DNA of 64,000 bases from Bacillus zhangzhouensis (GCA_025809375.1 CP099514.1:1674001-1738000), one strand, 5' to 3'; shown: positions 1 through 7,294, counted from the stretch's first letter. Translations and numbers: made by a program. The notes: generated by a model from the sequence alone, not told the origin.

Positions 1-24
1 TATTTGTATGGAGGTGAGCTTAAT

Positions 25-150
25 ATGACCATTCAGAAAATCATCCAATATGCTTGCAGCATTTTAGGTGTTGTCAGTCTTTCTTTTATTTATGCCCAAA
101 TGTTTAAAAAAACAAAGTCATCTAAGAAAAATAATCCGACGGAGAATTGA
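25..150 (+). CDS. Small single-span membrane protein, unknown function
   Basis: This 41-codon frame starts with ATG behind a strong Shine-Dalgarno sequence (GGAGGTGAG at 10-18). Residues about 5-25 are hydrophobic and could span the membrane once; the C-terminal third is Lys/Asn-rich and basic, which would place it in the cytoplasm. It ends just upstream of a promoter for the MATE pump gene. I do not recognise the family. The good ribosome site and membrane-like composition favour a real gene, but the short length leaves doubt. Confidence 0.5.
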   Translation: MTIQKIIQYACSILGVVSLSFIYAQMFKKTKSSKKNNPTEN

Positions 151-174
151 TTTTTTTACATAGCATGATATAAT
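147..174 (+). promoter_or_regulatory. Sigma-A promoter with extended -10 for the MATE pump gene
   Basis: TTGATT (147-152), 16 bases, TATAAT (169-174), with TG one base before the -10. It lies 33 bases upstream of the ATG at 207 and overlaps the stop of the preceding small ORF. Confidence 0.6.
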
Positions 175-206
175 TCCTCTCGTTATTTCTGTTCAGAGAG
201 GAACTT

Positions 207-1571
207 ATGATGAGAGAAACGAATAGCATTCGATCAAAGCTGACACTATTTTTAACCATTTTGATTCCGATTTTAATCACCCAAGCAGGTCTTTCGCTTA
301 TTACCTTTTTAGATACGGTGATGTCTGGAAAAGTGAGTGCAGAAGACCTTGCGGGTATTGCGATCGGTTCTAGTATTTGGACACCTGTTTATACGGGGCT
401 TGCCGGGATTTTGATGGCCGTTACTCCGATTGTGGCACAGCTGATGGGCGCTGGGCATAAAGAAGATGTTCCCCGGGCTGTCTTTCAGGCGATCTATTTA
501 TCCTTTCTTTTAAGTATTGCGGTGATTGTCATAGGTACGGTCAGCATTCCTTACATACTAGGAGGACTCGGACTCGAGCACTCCGTAGAGGATATTGCCC
601 GGCATTTTCTCAGCTTTCTTGCATTTGGCATCATCCCGCTGTTTGGTTATTCGGTGCTAAGGTCATTTATTGATGCATTAGGGAAAACACGTGTGACGAT
701 GTTCATCACGCTCACAGCACTTCCTATTAACTTTGTTTTAAATTATGTATTTATTTTTGGGCATTTTGGCTTTCCAAAGCTTGGCGGTGCGGGTGCCGGT
801 CTAGCTTCTGCAATGACGTATTGGGCGATTTTCATCATAAGTATTTGTATTGTCATCAAAGCAGAGCCATTTGCCTCATTTCGCTTGTTTCAGAAACTGC
901 CTCGAATGAATATCTCTCGTATAGGGCAAATACTGAAAATTGGTCTTCCAATCGGGTTTGCGATCTTTTTTGAAACAAGTATCTTTGCAGCAGTGACGCT
1001 ATTGATGGGTCACTTTGATACCATGACAATCGCCAGTCACCAAGCAGCAATGAACTTTGCTTCTATCCTATATATTTTACCACTTAGTATCTCAATGGCG
1101 TTAACGATCGTTGTTGGTTTTGAAACGGGGGCTAAGAGGTATCAAGATGCGCAAAGCTACAGCTATATCGGTATTGGAACGGCAGTTTTATTCTCATTAT
1201 GTACGGCCGCACTCATCTTGTTATTCAGACCAGAGATTGCTGGGTTATATACAGCTGAATCAGCTGTTTTACAAATGACACAGCACTTTTTGATTTACGC
1301 GATCTTTTTCCAACTGTCAGATGCGATTGCTGCACCCATTCAAGGTGCTCTGCGCGGCTATAAAGATGTGAATTATACGCTGATTGCTGCTTTTGTTTCT
1401 TACTGGGTCATCGGTCTTCCTGCCGGTTATCTCATTGGAACATATACCTCCTTTGGGGCATTTGGTTATTGGATTGGGCTGATTGCCGGGCTTGCCGCAG
1501 GTGCCATCGTTCTCTTTATCCGTCTCAGATTGATTCAAAAACGTCAACTCAGGCATGTATCAAATCACTAA
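207..1571 (+). CDS. yojI: MATE family multidrug efflux transporter
   Basis: The 454-residue protein is hydrophobic throughout, with about 12 predicted membrane helices and the pseudo-symmetric two-half layout of MATE (NorM/DinF) antiporters, which export cationic drugs in exchange for Na+ or H+. Gly-rich stretches such as PKLGGAGAGLA and AMTYW near residues 195-205 are typical of the family. There are adjacent ATG codons at 207 and 210; the Shine-Dalgarno sequence GAGAGGAA lies at 195-203 and either could be used. Position next to bshB2/yojF matches B. subtilis yojI. The substrate cannot be told from sequence. Confidence 0.88.
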   Translation: MMRETNSIRSKLTLFLTILIPILITQAGLSLITFLDTVMSGKVSAEDLAGIAIGSSIWTPVYTGLAGILMAVTPIVAQLMGAGHKEDVPRAVFQAIYLSFLLSIAVIVIGTVSIPYILGGLGLEHSVEDIARHFLSFLAFGIIPLFGYSVLRSFIDALGKTRVTMFITLTALPINFVLNYVFIFGHFGFPKLGGAGAGLASAMTYWAIFIISICIVIKAEPFASFRLFQKLPRMNISRIGQILKIGLPIGFAIFFETSIFAAVTLLMGHFDTMTIASHQAAMNFASILYILPLSISMALTIVVGFETGAKRYQDAQSYSYIGIGTAVLFSLCTAALILLFRPEIAGLYTAESAVLQMTQHFLIYAIFFQLSDAIAAPIQGALRGYKDVNYTLIAAFVSYWVIGLPAGYLIGTYTSFGAFGYWIGLIAGLAAGAIVLFIRLRLIQKRQLRHVSNH

Positions 1572-1580
1572 ATACAACAC

Positions 1581-1614
1581 AAAAAAGAAGCTGATCTATG
1601 TCAACTTCTTTTTT
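1581..1614. terminator. Bidirectional intrinsic terminator between yojI and bshB2
   Basis: Arms AAAAAAGAAG and CTTCTTTTTT flank a short loop, with one internal mismatch; T-tracts on both strands serve the two converging genes. Confidence 0.75.
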
Positions 1615-1616
1615 GT

Positions 1617-2282
1617 TTAATCATTCCATTGGTACGTCCAGAAAATTTCTTCATCGAACCATTTTTGGACGACTGGTTCTTTGTTTTTCAGCTTTTGTTC
1701 AAGCTCTCTCAGCATACCTTCTGTTTGCGTTCTATGCGCTCTCAGTGCATTTAATTTGATATCTGCAACATCTGTAATATCAATCACAATATCCGCATTT
1801 CCAAGTACTTCTTCTCTATTTTTCGTAATGGCCATGCAGTATGTGACAGGACGGTCCTCTTTTTTCTTGCGGTATAGGGCACGAATCACAGCTTCGCCTG
1901 TTGCATCATGATCAGGGTGTACACCGTGTCCTGGATAAAACGTTACAATGAGTGTCGGTTTGACTTCATCAATAATGGTTTCCATCACATCTGCCAAATA
2001 CTCGTCGTCTTCAAATTCCAATGTTTTATCACGTAGTCCAAGCATACGTAAGTCTGTGATATCCATTTCTTTGCAGGCATTGATTAATTCCTGTTTTCTT
2101 AATTCAGGAAGTGTTTCACGGTTAGCATATGTTGGACTGCCCATATTTCTGCCCATTTCTCCAAGTGTCCCACATGCATACGTGACGGGAATTCCACGTT
2201 TTCTGCTTTGTGCAATGAGACCTGCAACCCCAAAGGATTCATCATCGGGGTGAGGCAGCATCACTAGTACATGTTCATTCAT
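1617..2282 (-). CDS. bshB2: N-acetylglucosaminyl-malate deacetylase, bacillithiol synthesis
   Basis: The 221-residue protein belongs to the LmbE/PIG-L deacetylase family. The zinc motif HPDDE is at residues about 11-15 (MLPHPDDESFG) and the second metal histidine lies in HGVHPDHDATG near residue 120. Members remove acetate from GlcNAc-malate in the second step of bacillithiol synthesis. It is the last gene of a three-gene minus-strand unit (93-residue ORF, yojF, bshB2), 18 bases after yojF; this order matches B. subtilis yojF-yojG. BshB2 is usually partly redundant with BshB1, which is not in this window. Confidence 0.9.
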   Translation of the reverse strand: MNEHVLVMLPHPDDESFGVAGLIAQSRKRGIPVTYACGTLGEMGRNMGSPTYANRETLPELRKQELINACKEMDITDLRMLGLRDKTLEFEDDEYLADVMETIIDEVKPTLIVTFYPGHGVHPDHDATGEAVIRALYRKKKEDRPVTYCMAITKNREEVLGNADIVIDITDVADIKLNALRAHRTQTEGMLRELEQKLKNKEPVVQKWFDEEIFWTYQWND

Positions 2283-2300
2283 GACTTGTCACCCTTTCTT

Positions 2301-2651
2301 CTACACCTGAAATGGTGTTTCACTAATTTGTAATGAGATCGCTAGTTTCCCGTCTGGCAAGTGTCCAGCTAAAAGCAGGCGGCCTTGGTCATCAAACACA
2401 TAATCGGTTAATCCTTCTGCATAAATCCAGCCATCTTCTGTTTTCATTCCAACACGGTATGGACCTTGTCCTTTTATTTTCGCCTGTGAATAAACGACTT
2501 TCGCGTTGCGGATATACGCCACAACCGTCATATTTTGTGCATTTACATGAGCTGAATAAGAACCAGTTGTCGTTTCAAGATGAACGAAGACTGGACGATT
2601 TAAAAACGATTCAAGATGTGCTGTGACATCTTCCGTTTGAATTGGTTTCAT
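2301..2651 (-). CDS. yojF: YojF family protein (DUF1806), partner of BshB2
   Basis: A 116-residue soluble, beta-rich protein of the DUF1806 family, known only as a conserved neighbour of bshB2. It starts MKPIQTED and its ATG overlaps the stop of the upstream 93-residue gene (ATGA), so the two are probably translationally coupled. No catalytic motif is visible. The conserved pairing suggests a role in bacillithiol metabolism, but the function is unknown. Confidence 0.85.
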   Translation of the reverse strand: MKPIQTEDVTAHLESFLNRPVFVHLETTTGSYSAHVNAQNMTVVAYIRNAKVVYSQAKIKGQGPYRVGMKTEDGWIYAEGLTDYVFDDQGRLLLAGHLPDGKLAISLQISETPFQV

Positions 2652-2929
2652 GAGTGGTTCCTTCCTTCATTTTGAATTAATTCTCGCAGCTTTTTCGTAT
2701 GTAAGCTGATCAGCTGCAGCTGATGATCCTGCTTGAGCTCACTTTCTAAAATTCTGTCCACAGCAAGCACATACTTTTGGTGTAATGATTTCCTCGCCCG
2801 AGGATGAGTACGTGCATCAAGTAAATCATCACATATGGCCTCGTGTAAAGAAGACATATCTTCAACATCGAGCTGACGATTTTTCCATAAAGATTGATAG
2901 GCGGCTGCAAGCTCATGAGCTGACGACAT
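2648..2929 (-). CDS. Small helical protein coupled to yojF, unknown function
   Basis: The start was placed at the ATG at 2929, seven bases after a good Shine-Dalgarno sequence (AGAGGTGATC), giving 93 residues; the frame stays open upstream but has no ribosome site there. The protein is charged and mostly helical, without signal or membrane segment. Its stop overlaps the yojF start by four bases, making it the first gene of the bacillithiol-linked unit. I do not recognise the family. Confidence 0.65.
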   Translation of the reverse strand: MSSAHELAAAYQSLWKNRQLDVEDMSSLHEAICDDLLDARTHPRARKSLHQKYVLAVDRILESELKQDHQLQLISLHTKKLRELIQNEGRNHS

Positions 2930-3007
2930 ATGATCACCTCTACAGTTTTGATAACAACTTATTATGACATGATCCGCCGGCAAAAAAAAGCAAAGTGCTC
3001 GTGTGAT

Positions 3008-3919
3008 TTAATGCGAATTCACTGTTTTTTTCATGTGTAATTGAGAGGTAGTAAACAGTAAAATAGCCACCCAAATACAAAGAAACGTCACAATTTTAGC
3101 TGCGGATAAGTGTTCGTGATAGACAAACAGCCCTAAAAAAAGCGTAATTGTCGGTGCAATATATTGCAAAATGCCCACTTGATAAAGAGGAATTCTTTTT
3201 GCGCCTTCTGAGAATAAAAGAAGTGGCACAGCTGTAAAAATTCCTGCAAAAAATAAGAGACCGAGCGACCCGAAACTGTTAGGATTCATAGTCACCACTG
3301 GTTCTTTTAAGAAAAATAATAAGTACACAAGTGCAGCCGGTGCGAGAAGCAGCGTTTCAATCGTCAAACCAATCGCGCTCGTGAAGCTCATCCTTTTTTT
3401 AATCAAACCATAAAAACCGAAGCTGAGGGCTAAAAGGAAAGCAACGACAGGAAATGACCCGTATTGAACTGATGAAAGGATCACTCCAAATGCAGCAATG
3501 AAGATTGCAATGGTTTGCCATTTATTTAGTCGTTCTTTTAAGAAAATAATACCTAATAGAACGGATACAAGCGGATTAATATAGTACCCTAAACTTGCTT
3601 CTAGCATAAGACCATGATTGACTGCCCAAATGTATACATACCAGTTGACCGAAATTAAAATAGCAGATAAAAGTAATGAAAAAAATGCTTTACCATCCAG
3701 TATGAGCCCCTTCACTGTCTGCATCGCTGGACGGACTTGTTTTAAATACAAAAGAAGACCGCACATAAACACAAATGACCATACAATTCTGTGCGCTAAA
3801 ATTTCGCCTGACGAAATATGCTCCATCAGCTTCCAATATAACGGGAATAAACCCCAGAGTGTAAAAGATGCCGCTGTGTAGAGAACACCTTTTGAATGCT
3901 GTTCGTTCAATGTAACCAT
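3008..3919 (-). CDS. yojE: EamA/RarD family permease
   Basis: A 303-residue integral membrane protein with about ten helices and two EamA repeats (drug/metabolite transporter superfamily). The opening TAASFTLWGLFPLYWKLM and the early SGEILAHRIVWSF are characteristic of RarD proteins, whose substrate is mostly unknown. The Shine-Dalgarno sequence AAAGGGA lies about six bases before the ATG at 3919. The following gene is divergent. It matches B. subtilis yojE by family and position. Confidence 0.85.
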   Translation of the reverse strand: MVTLNEQHSKGVLYTAASFTLWGLFPLYWKLMEHISSGEILAHRIVWSFVFMCGLLLYLKQVRPAMQTVKGLILDGKAFFSLLLSAILISVNWYVYIWAVNHGLMLEASLGYYINPLVSVLLGIIFLKERLNKWQTIAIFIAAFGVILSSVQYGSFPVVAFLLALSFGFYGLIKKRMSFTSAIGLTIETLLLAPAALVYLLFFLKEPVVTMNPNSFGSLGLLFFAGIFTAVPLLLFSEGAKRIPLYQVGILQYIAPTITLFLGLFVYHEHLSAAKIVTFLCIWVAILLFTTSQLHMKKTVNSH

Positions 3920-3948
3920 CCCTTTCTAAATCTAACGTATATTATAGC

Positions 3949-3976
3949 ACGCACGCAGGCGAATGGGCATATACTA
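3949..3976 (+). promoter_or_regulatory. Sigma-K-type promoter for the Hsp20-like spore gene
   Basis: AC at 3949-3950, 17 bases, then CATATACTA at 3968-3976, an exact match to the sigma-K -10 consensus CATANNNTA. The predicted start near 3983 leaves a short leader carrying the Shine-Dalgarno sequence of the gene at 4006. This indicates late mother-cell expression. Confidence 0.65.
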
Positions 3977-4005
3977 ATTCAGGGCATTTAGAAAGGATGA
4001 TTCGC

Positions 4006-4482
4006 ATGTTCGACTGGAACCGATTATTCCCTTTTCAAAAGCAGTTCTCAAAAGAAGCCTTAAAGAATACAGACCCTAAAGACGTTGAACAGTATGTCAA
4101 TCAAGTCATGGAAAGTGTATTCGGCTCGAATTATCCAGCTCAGTTCCCATTTCAGGATCCCCTTTCTCAAAATCAAAAAACGAGAGAAACAGACGTCCAA
4201 AAAAAAGAAAAAGAACCTGAAGTCGAAGTGTTTGAGACGACTGATCATGTGTTTGTCAAAATTGAACTTGCTCGTCCGAACACAGAAAAAGTCAAAATCA
4301 AACATACAGCCAATCTGCTGTTTATTGATCATTTTCCTGAAGAAGGGACGCAGAAGAAAGTCGTCCTCCCTGCTGCTGTGAAACGAAAAGGCACGAAAGC
4401 GTCGTATCAAGATGGTATTTTGGAAATTATGTTTTTAAAGCATGATGATCCAGGAATTTCTGAAATTGATATTCCATTATAA
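4006..4482 (+). CDS. gerT: Hsp20/alpha-crystallin-like spore coat or germination protein
   Basis: The start was set at ATG 4006, nine bases after AGAAAGG; an in-frame ATG at 3997 abuts that ribosome site. The 158-residue product has an N-terminal helical tail and an alpha-crystallin-like beta domain in its second half (VEVFETTDHVFVKIELARPN onward), but lacks the usual C-terminal I-X-I clarity. The upstream sigma-K promoter points to mother-cell expression. The place beside yojE and the Hsp20 fold match my memory of B. subtilis GerT, a coat-associated germination protein; the name is tentative, the family assignment firm. Confidence 0.65.
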   Translation: MFDWNRLFPFQKQFSKEALKNTDPKDVEQYVNQVMESVFGSNYPAQFPFQDPLSQNQKTRETDVQKKEKEPEVEVFETTDHVFVKIELARPNTEKVKIKHTANLLFIDHFPEEGTQKKVVLPAAVKRKGTKASYQDGILEIMFLKHDDPGISEIDIPL

Positions 4483-4509
4483 AAAGCCTGCTTTGAAATG
4501 GAAGCAGGT
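4481..4509 (-). terminator. Minus-strand intrinsic terminator downstream of gerT-like gene
   Basis: CCTGCTT (4487-4493) pairs with AAGCAGG (4502-4508); on the minus strand the hairpin is followed by five T. It would have ended transcripts of the gene at 5816-6037 before the IS separated them. Confidence 0.55.
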
Positions 4510-4526
4510 AGACTAACCTAGTCAAA

Positions 4527-4548
4527 TGGGACATAAAAAAACACCCTT
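4527..4548 (+). repeat. Left inverted repeat of the IS
   Basis: TGGGACAT followed by an A-run and ACACCCTT; matches the right end with a one-base gap and a few mismatches. Confidence 0.75.
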
Positions 4549-4593
4549 CAAGTGATACACTTAAACGAAGTGATAATTTGGAGGGTATTTTTT

Positions 4594-4911
4594 ATGAAAA
4601 AAAACAGATATTCAGCTGAAATAAAATGGGCGGTTGTGAAAGATAAATTAAGCGGGCAGTTTACCAATCAACAAATTATGGATAAATATCATATAAAGAA
4701 TGTATCTCAGATTAAAACATGGATGAAGTGGTATCGAGAAAATCAGTTACATCGATTCGATCAGCCAATTGGAAAACAATATAGCTTCGGGCATGGACCT
4801 GACAATGTATCCAAAGAGGAAAAAGTAAATAGGCAGATTGAACACCTTAAGATGGAGAATGAAATTCTAAAAAAGTATTTGGAGATCGTAGAGGAGTTGA
4901 AAAAAGAGTAG
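4594..4911 (+). CDS. IS3-family transposase OrfA
   Basis: The start was placed at ATG 4594 after GGAGGG, giving 105 residues; the frame is open further upstream but without a ribosome site. Residues about 5-55 form a helix-turn-helix (YSAEIKWAVVKDKLSGQ, then NQQIMDKYHIKNVSQIKTW) that binds the terminal repeats. The C-terminal part (IEHLKMENEILKKYLEIVEE) is a leucine-zipper coiled coil. It ends in an A6G tract where the ribosome is expected to slip into orfB. Confidence 0.9.
   Translation: MKKNRYSAEIKWAVVKDKLSGQFTNQQIMDKYHIKNVSQIKTWMKWYRENQLHRFDQPIGKQYSFGHGPDNVSKEEKVNRQIEHLKMENEILKKYLEIVEELKKE
4900..4906 (+). other. Probable programmed -1 frameshift site (A6G)
   Basis: AAAAAAG lies three codons before the orfA stop. 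The orfB frame is open from 4863 and is in the -1 phase, so slippage here would yield the OrfAB transposase. The zero-frame reads TTG AAA AAA GAG, so a single lysine tRNA can re-pair perfectly one base back. Confidence 0.65.
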
Positions 4912-4913
4912 CC

Positions 4914-5756
4914 TTGAATTTGGTCGAGAAATTACGGAAGAACTATACAGTAACATCTGTCCTAAGTATTTTGCAGATCGCCAGATCGACCTATTATCGC
5001 TGGGTATCCGAAGGAATACGTGAAAAATCACAAGTGGAGAAGGCTGTTATTTCCTTATGTACCGAAACGTCGTTCCGGTACGGCCACCGTAAGATCCGAA
5101 AGCTACTTCAGCGCCAATATGATATCAAACGAAACCGAAATACTGTACAGCGCATCATGCAAAAACACCATCTTCAATGTCGTGTGAAGCGTAAAAGGAA
5201 ATGGAAATCACAAGGGGAATCTGTCATCATTGCCCCAAATAGATTAAATCGGAACTTCACCGCAATACACCCGAATTTAAAATGGGTAACCGATATTACT
5301 TATATTCAGTATGGACCGAGAACGCTCTACCTTTCGACCATGATGGATTTATACAACAACGAAGTTGTTGCCTATACCCTAGATGATCACCAACAGACAT
5401 CACTCATATTGGACACATTGAGGGCAGCTTTAGAGAAAAGGAATTCACCTAAAGGTGTACTTGTGCATTCAGATCAAGGAAGTGTATACAGTTCGTATGC
5501 ATATCAAAAAGAGCTAGGGGTAAGGAACCTCACAAGCAGTATGTCTAGACGAGGCAACTGTTGGGATAACGCAGTGATTGAATCATTCCATTCTAGCTTA
5601 AAATCAGAGGAATTTATGTTTACAAAGTTCAATTCTATATCAGAAAAAGATGTCAGACAACGAATCGACCATTACATCAAGTATTATAATGAAGAGCGTA
5701 TTCAAGAAAAATTAGGCTACCACGCACCAAAAACATTTAGTAGCATGTCAGCCTAA
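4914..5756 (+). CDS. IS3-family transposase OrfB, DDE integrase
   Basis: The first usable start codon is TTG 4914, three bases after the orfA stop, but the frame is open from 4863 and the functional product is probably the OrfAB fusion. Counting from that TTG, an HTH_21 region (about 45-105) precedes the rve integrase core. The catalytic triad is complete: D127 (WVTDITY), D187 (VHSDQGS) and E223 (NAVIESFHSS), with 35 residues between the last two as in the DD(35)E family. No disruption is seen. Confidence 0.92.
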   Translation: MNLVEKLRKNYTVTSVLSILQIARSTYYRWVSEGIREKSQVEKAVISLCTETSFRYGHRKIRKLLQRQYDIKRNRNTVQRIMQKHHLQCRVKRKRKWKSQGESVIIAPNRLNRNFTAIHPNLKWVTDITYIQYGPRTLYLSTMMDLYNNEVVAYTLDDHQQTSLILDTLRAALEKRNSPKGVLVHSDQGSVYSSYAYQKELGVRNLTSSMSRRGNCWDNAVIESFHSSLKSEEFMFTKFNSISEKDVRQRIDHYIKYYNEERIQEKLGYHAPKTFSSMSA

Positions 5757-5757
5757 T

Positions 5758-5780
5758 AAGGGTGTTTTATTCGTGTCTCA
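5758..5780 (+). repeat. Right inverted repeat of the IS
   Basis: AAGGGTGTTTTATTCGTGTC ending in TCA; complementary to the left end. Confidence 0.75.
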
Positions 5781-5789
5781 TTCTCCTAT

Positions 5790-5814
5790 GTCAGTCTAAG
5801 GCTTACTCTTTTTT
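5790..5814 (+). other. Right half of a terminator hairpin split by the IS
   Basis: GTCAGTCTA (5790-5798) is complementary, with one mismatch, to TAGACTAAC at 4509-4517; GGCTT here pairs with AAGC at 4502-4505, and TTTTTT follows at 5809-5814. Without the IS the two halves would form a plus-strand intrinsic terminator for the gene ending at 4482. Confidence 0.55.
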
Positions 5815-5815
5815 C

Positions 5816-6037
5816 TTAATAATATGGTGGATATCCGCCGCCATAAGGTGGTGGAACAGGCGGTGGTGGTGGCGGCGGGTAATATGGACGGGGATAATTA
5901 AAAATCGCACTTCCTAGAAATCCGCCAAGCAGTCCGCCGACTAAAGGAGCGCCAAAACCAAAAAACAAAGGGACTCTGGATTCATATGGCGGAATGCCAG
6001 GGGCGCCGCCTCGAAAATACGGAGTATGAGGGTACAT
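5816..6037 (-). CDS. Small Gly/Pro-rich protein with glycine-zipper helix
   Basis: The start was set at ATG 6037 behind AAAGGAGGA with seven bases spacing; 54 further bases upstream are open but lack a ribosome site. The 73-residue product has a Gly-rich hydrophobic stretch (FGAPLVGGLLGGFLGSAIF), then a proline run and a PYGGGYPPYY tail. Such composition is common in spore coat or surface proteins of Bacillus. It lies 75 bases downstream of yodB and could be cotranscribed. I do not recognise a named family. Its own terminator is now beyond the IS. Confidence 0.7.
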   Translation of the reverse strand: MYPHTPYFRGGAPGIPPYESRVPLFFGFGAPLVGGLLGGFLGSAIFNYPRPYYPPPPPPPVPPPYGGGYPPYY

Positions 6038-6112
6038 GCATTTCTCCTCCTTTGTCATGTGCCTAACATCAGCATATTCATCAGGAGTCAAAATGTTTGG
6101 GCAAACCTGAAA

Positions 6113-6445
6113 CTAGGCTTGCTCCTTTTTCCCATGAGAGCCTGCATACTTCCCTGCCCACCGAGATACCTCATGAAACACATCATGTAGCGCATTCCCT
6201 TTTTCAGTTAAACTGTACATGACTTTGACAGGTGTCTTAGGAAGGACAGTCCGCTCTATAATCCCGTCTTGCTCGAGCTCTTTTAAACGCTCTGCGAGCA
6301 TTTTTTGACTGATAGACGGAATCGTGTCTGTGAGGTCTTTAAAACGCTTTGGACCATCAAGCAATACATGAATAATGAGACCATTCCACCTTTTGCCTAG
6401 GAGTAAAAAAGCTTGCTGAATGTGTGGACATAATTGGAATTCCAT
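6113..6445 (-). CDS. yodB: HxlR-family thiol-based redox repressor YodB
   Basis: A 110-residue winged-helix protein of the MarR/DUF24 (HxlR) type. The redox-sensing cysteine at position 6 (MEFQLCPH) is present, with recognition elements IPSISQKMLAERLKELEQDG. In B. subtilis YodB senses diamide and quinones through Cys6 and represses yodC, azoR1 and spx. It is divergent from yodC here, and the shared 138-base gap contains a long dyad that could be its operator. Confidence 0.88.
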   Translation of the reverse strand: MEFQLCPHIQQAFLLLGKRWNGLIIHVLLDGPKRFKDLTDTIPSISQKMLAERLKELEQDGIIERTVLPKTPVKVMYSLTEKGNALHDVFHEVSRWAGKYAGSHGKKEQA

Positions 6446-6473
6446 AAATTTCAGCCTTTCTTTTCATGATTGT

Positions 6474-6503
6474 TTGACAAACGAACGGTGTACAATTTAA
6501 AAT
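6474..6503 (+). promoter_or_regulatory. Candidate yodC promoter
   Basis: TTGACA (6474-6479), 18 bases, TAAAAT (6498-6503); start expected near 6510, directly before the dyad at 6513-6548. Confidence 0.5.
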
Positions 6504-6512
6504 ATCTCTAGT

Positions 6513-6548
6513 TACAATAAGTAAGTTTCTCACTTTTTAGTTATTGTA
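6513..6548. promoter_or_regulatory. Candidate YodB operator dyad
   Basis: TACAATAA (6513-6520) and TTATTGTA (6541-6548) are perfect inverted arms; AAGT and ACTT form an inner pair. It covers the predicted yodC start, so a bound repressor would block transcription. Assignment to YodB is inferred from position. Confidence 0.5.
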
Positions 6549-6583
6549 CCATACTATTTGCAAAAACGGGAGGAAATATCCAT

Positions 6584-7201
6584 ATGGCGACCGATCAAAA
6601 AACGATTGATATTTTAAAACAAAGAGCTTCAGTAAAAGAGTATGATACTTCTCATGAAATGACAAAAGAAGAGTTAACAGAGCTTCTTGAAATCACAACA
6701 AAAGCACCATCTGCCTGGAACCTTCAGCATTGGCACTTTACTGTTTTCCATAGTGCTGAAGCAAAAGCGAAGTTACTTCCAATCGCGTACAACCAAAAGC
6801 AAGTATCGCAAGCATCAGCTGTTATTGCAGTTCTAGGTGATCTTGAAGCTAACCAAAATGGTGAAAAAATCTACAGTGAGCTGGCTGAACAAGGCTTTAT
6901 TACTGAAGACATTAAAGAAACATTGATGACTCAAATCAATGGCGCATACCAAAGCGAGCAATATGCACGAGAAGCAGCGTATTCAAATGCATCGTTAGCT
7001 GCTATGCAATTAATGATTGCTGCAAAAGCAATGGGCTATGATACGTGTGCAATGGGGGGCTTCAGTAAAGAAGCGTACATCAAAGAATTCAATGTAAGCG
7101 GCCGCTACGAGCCAGTTATGCTGATTTCAGTTGGTAAAGCAGCGAAAGAAGCTCATAAAAGCAATCGTTTTGACATCGAAGAAGTATCTGATTTCCTTTA
7201 A
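6584..7201 (+). CDS. yodC: NAD(P)H-dependent nitroreductase YodC
   Basis: A 205-residue flavoprotein of the nitroreductase family (FMN-dependent two-electron reduction of quinones and nitroaromatics). The N-terminal RASVKEYD and KAPSAWNLQHWHF motifs bind FMN phosphate, and AAKAMGYDTCAMGGF near residue 150 is the family C-terminal signature. Shine-Dalgarno GGGAGGAAA precedes ATG 6584. Divergent from its known repressor gene yodB. Confidence 0.9.
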   Translation: MATDQKTIDILKQRASVKEYDTSHEMTKEELTELLEITTKAPSAWNLQHWHFTVFHSAEAKAKLLPIAYNQKQVSQASAVIAVLGDLEANQNGEKIYSELAEQGFITEDIKETLMTQINGAYQSEQYAREAAYSNASLAAMQLMIAAKAMGYDTCAMGGFSKEAYIKEFNVSGRYEPVMLISVGKAAKEAHKSNRFDIEEVSDFL

Positions 7202-7210
7202 AAATTGGCA

Positions 7211-7240
7211 AGGTCTCAGCTTTCATGCTGGGGCTTTTTT
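7211..7240 (+). terminator. Intrinsic terminator of yodC
   Basis: GTCTCAGC pairs with GCTGGGGC around a six-base loop, followed by TTTTTT. Confidence 0.75.
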
Positions 7241-7294
7241 ATTTGCTTTAAATATTATTTCTATATACTTTCTATCATCTTCCCTTTTTCAAAA

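Larger units (their letters stand above)
4527..5780 (+). mobile_element. IS3-family (IS150-like) insertion sequence, apparently intact
   Basis: Bounded by imperfect inverted repeats (TGGGACATAA... at 4527 and ...TGTCTCA ending 5780, both running into ACACCCTT inside). It carries two overlapping frames: an HTH/leucine-zipper protein and a DDE integrase in the -1 frame, the standard IS3 organisation. No direct repeat abuts these tips. CCTA occurs at 4517-4520 and 5785-5788, so the true ends could be 4521 and 5784 with a 4-bp target duplication. The catalytic residues are present and neither frame is broken, so it may still move. Confidence 0.88.

Noticed and set aside
4060-4410. Antisense frame over the Hsp20-like gene
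   Set aside because: Phe/Lys-rich translation of an A-rich coding strand; no start context.
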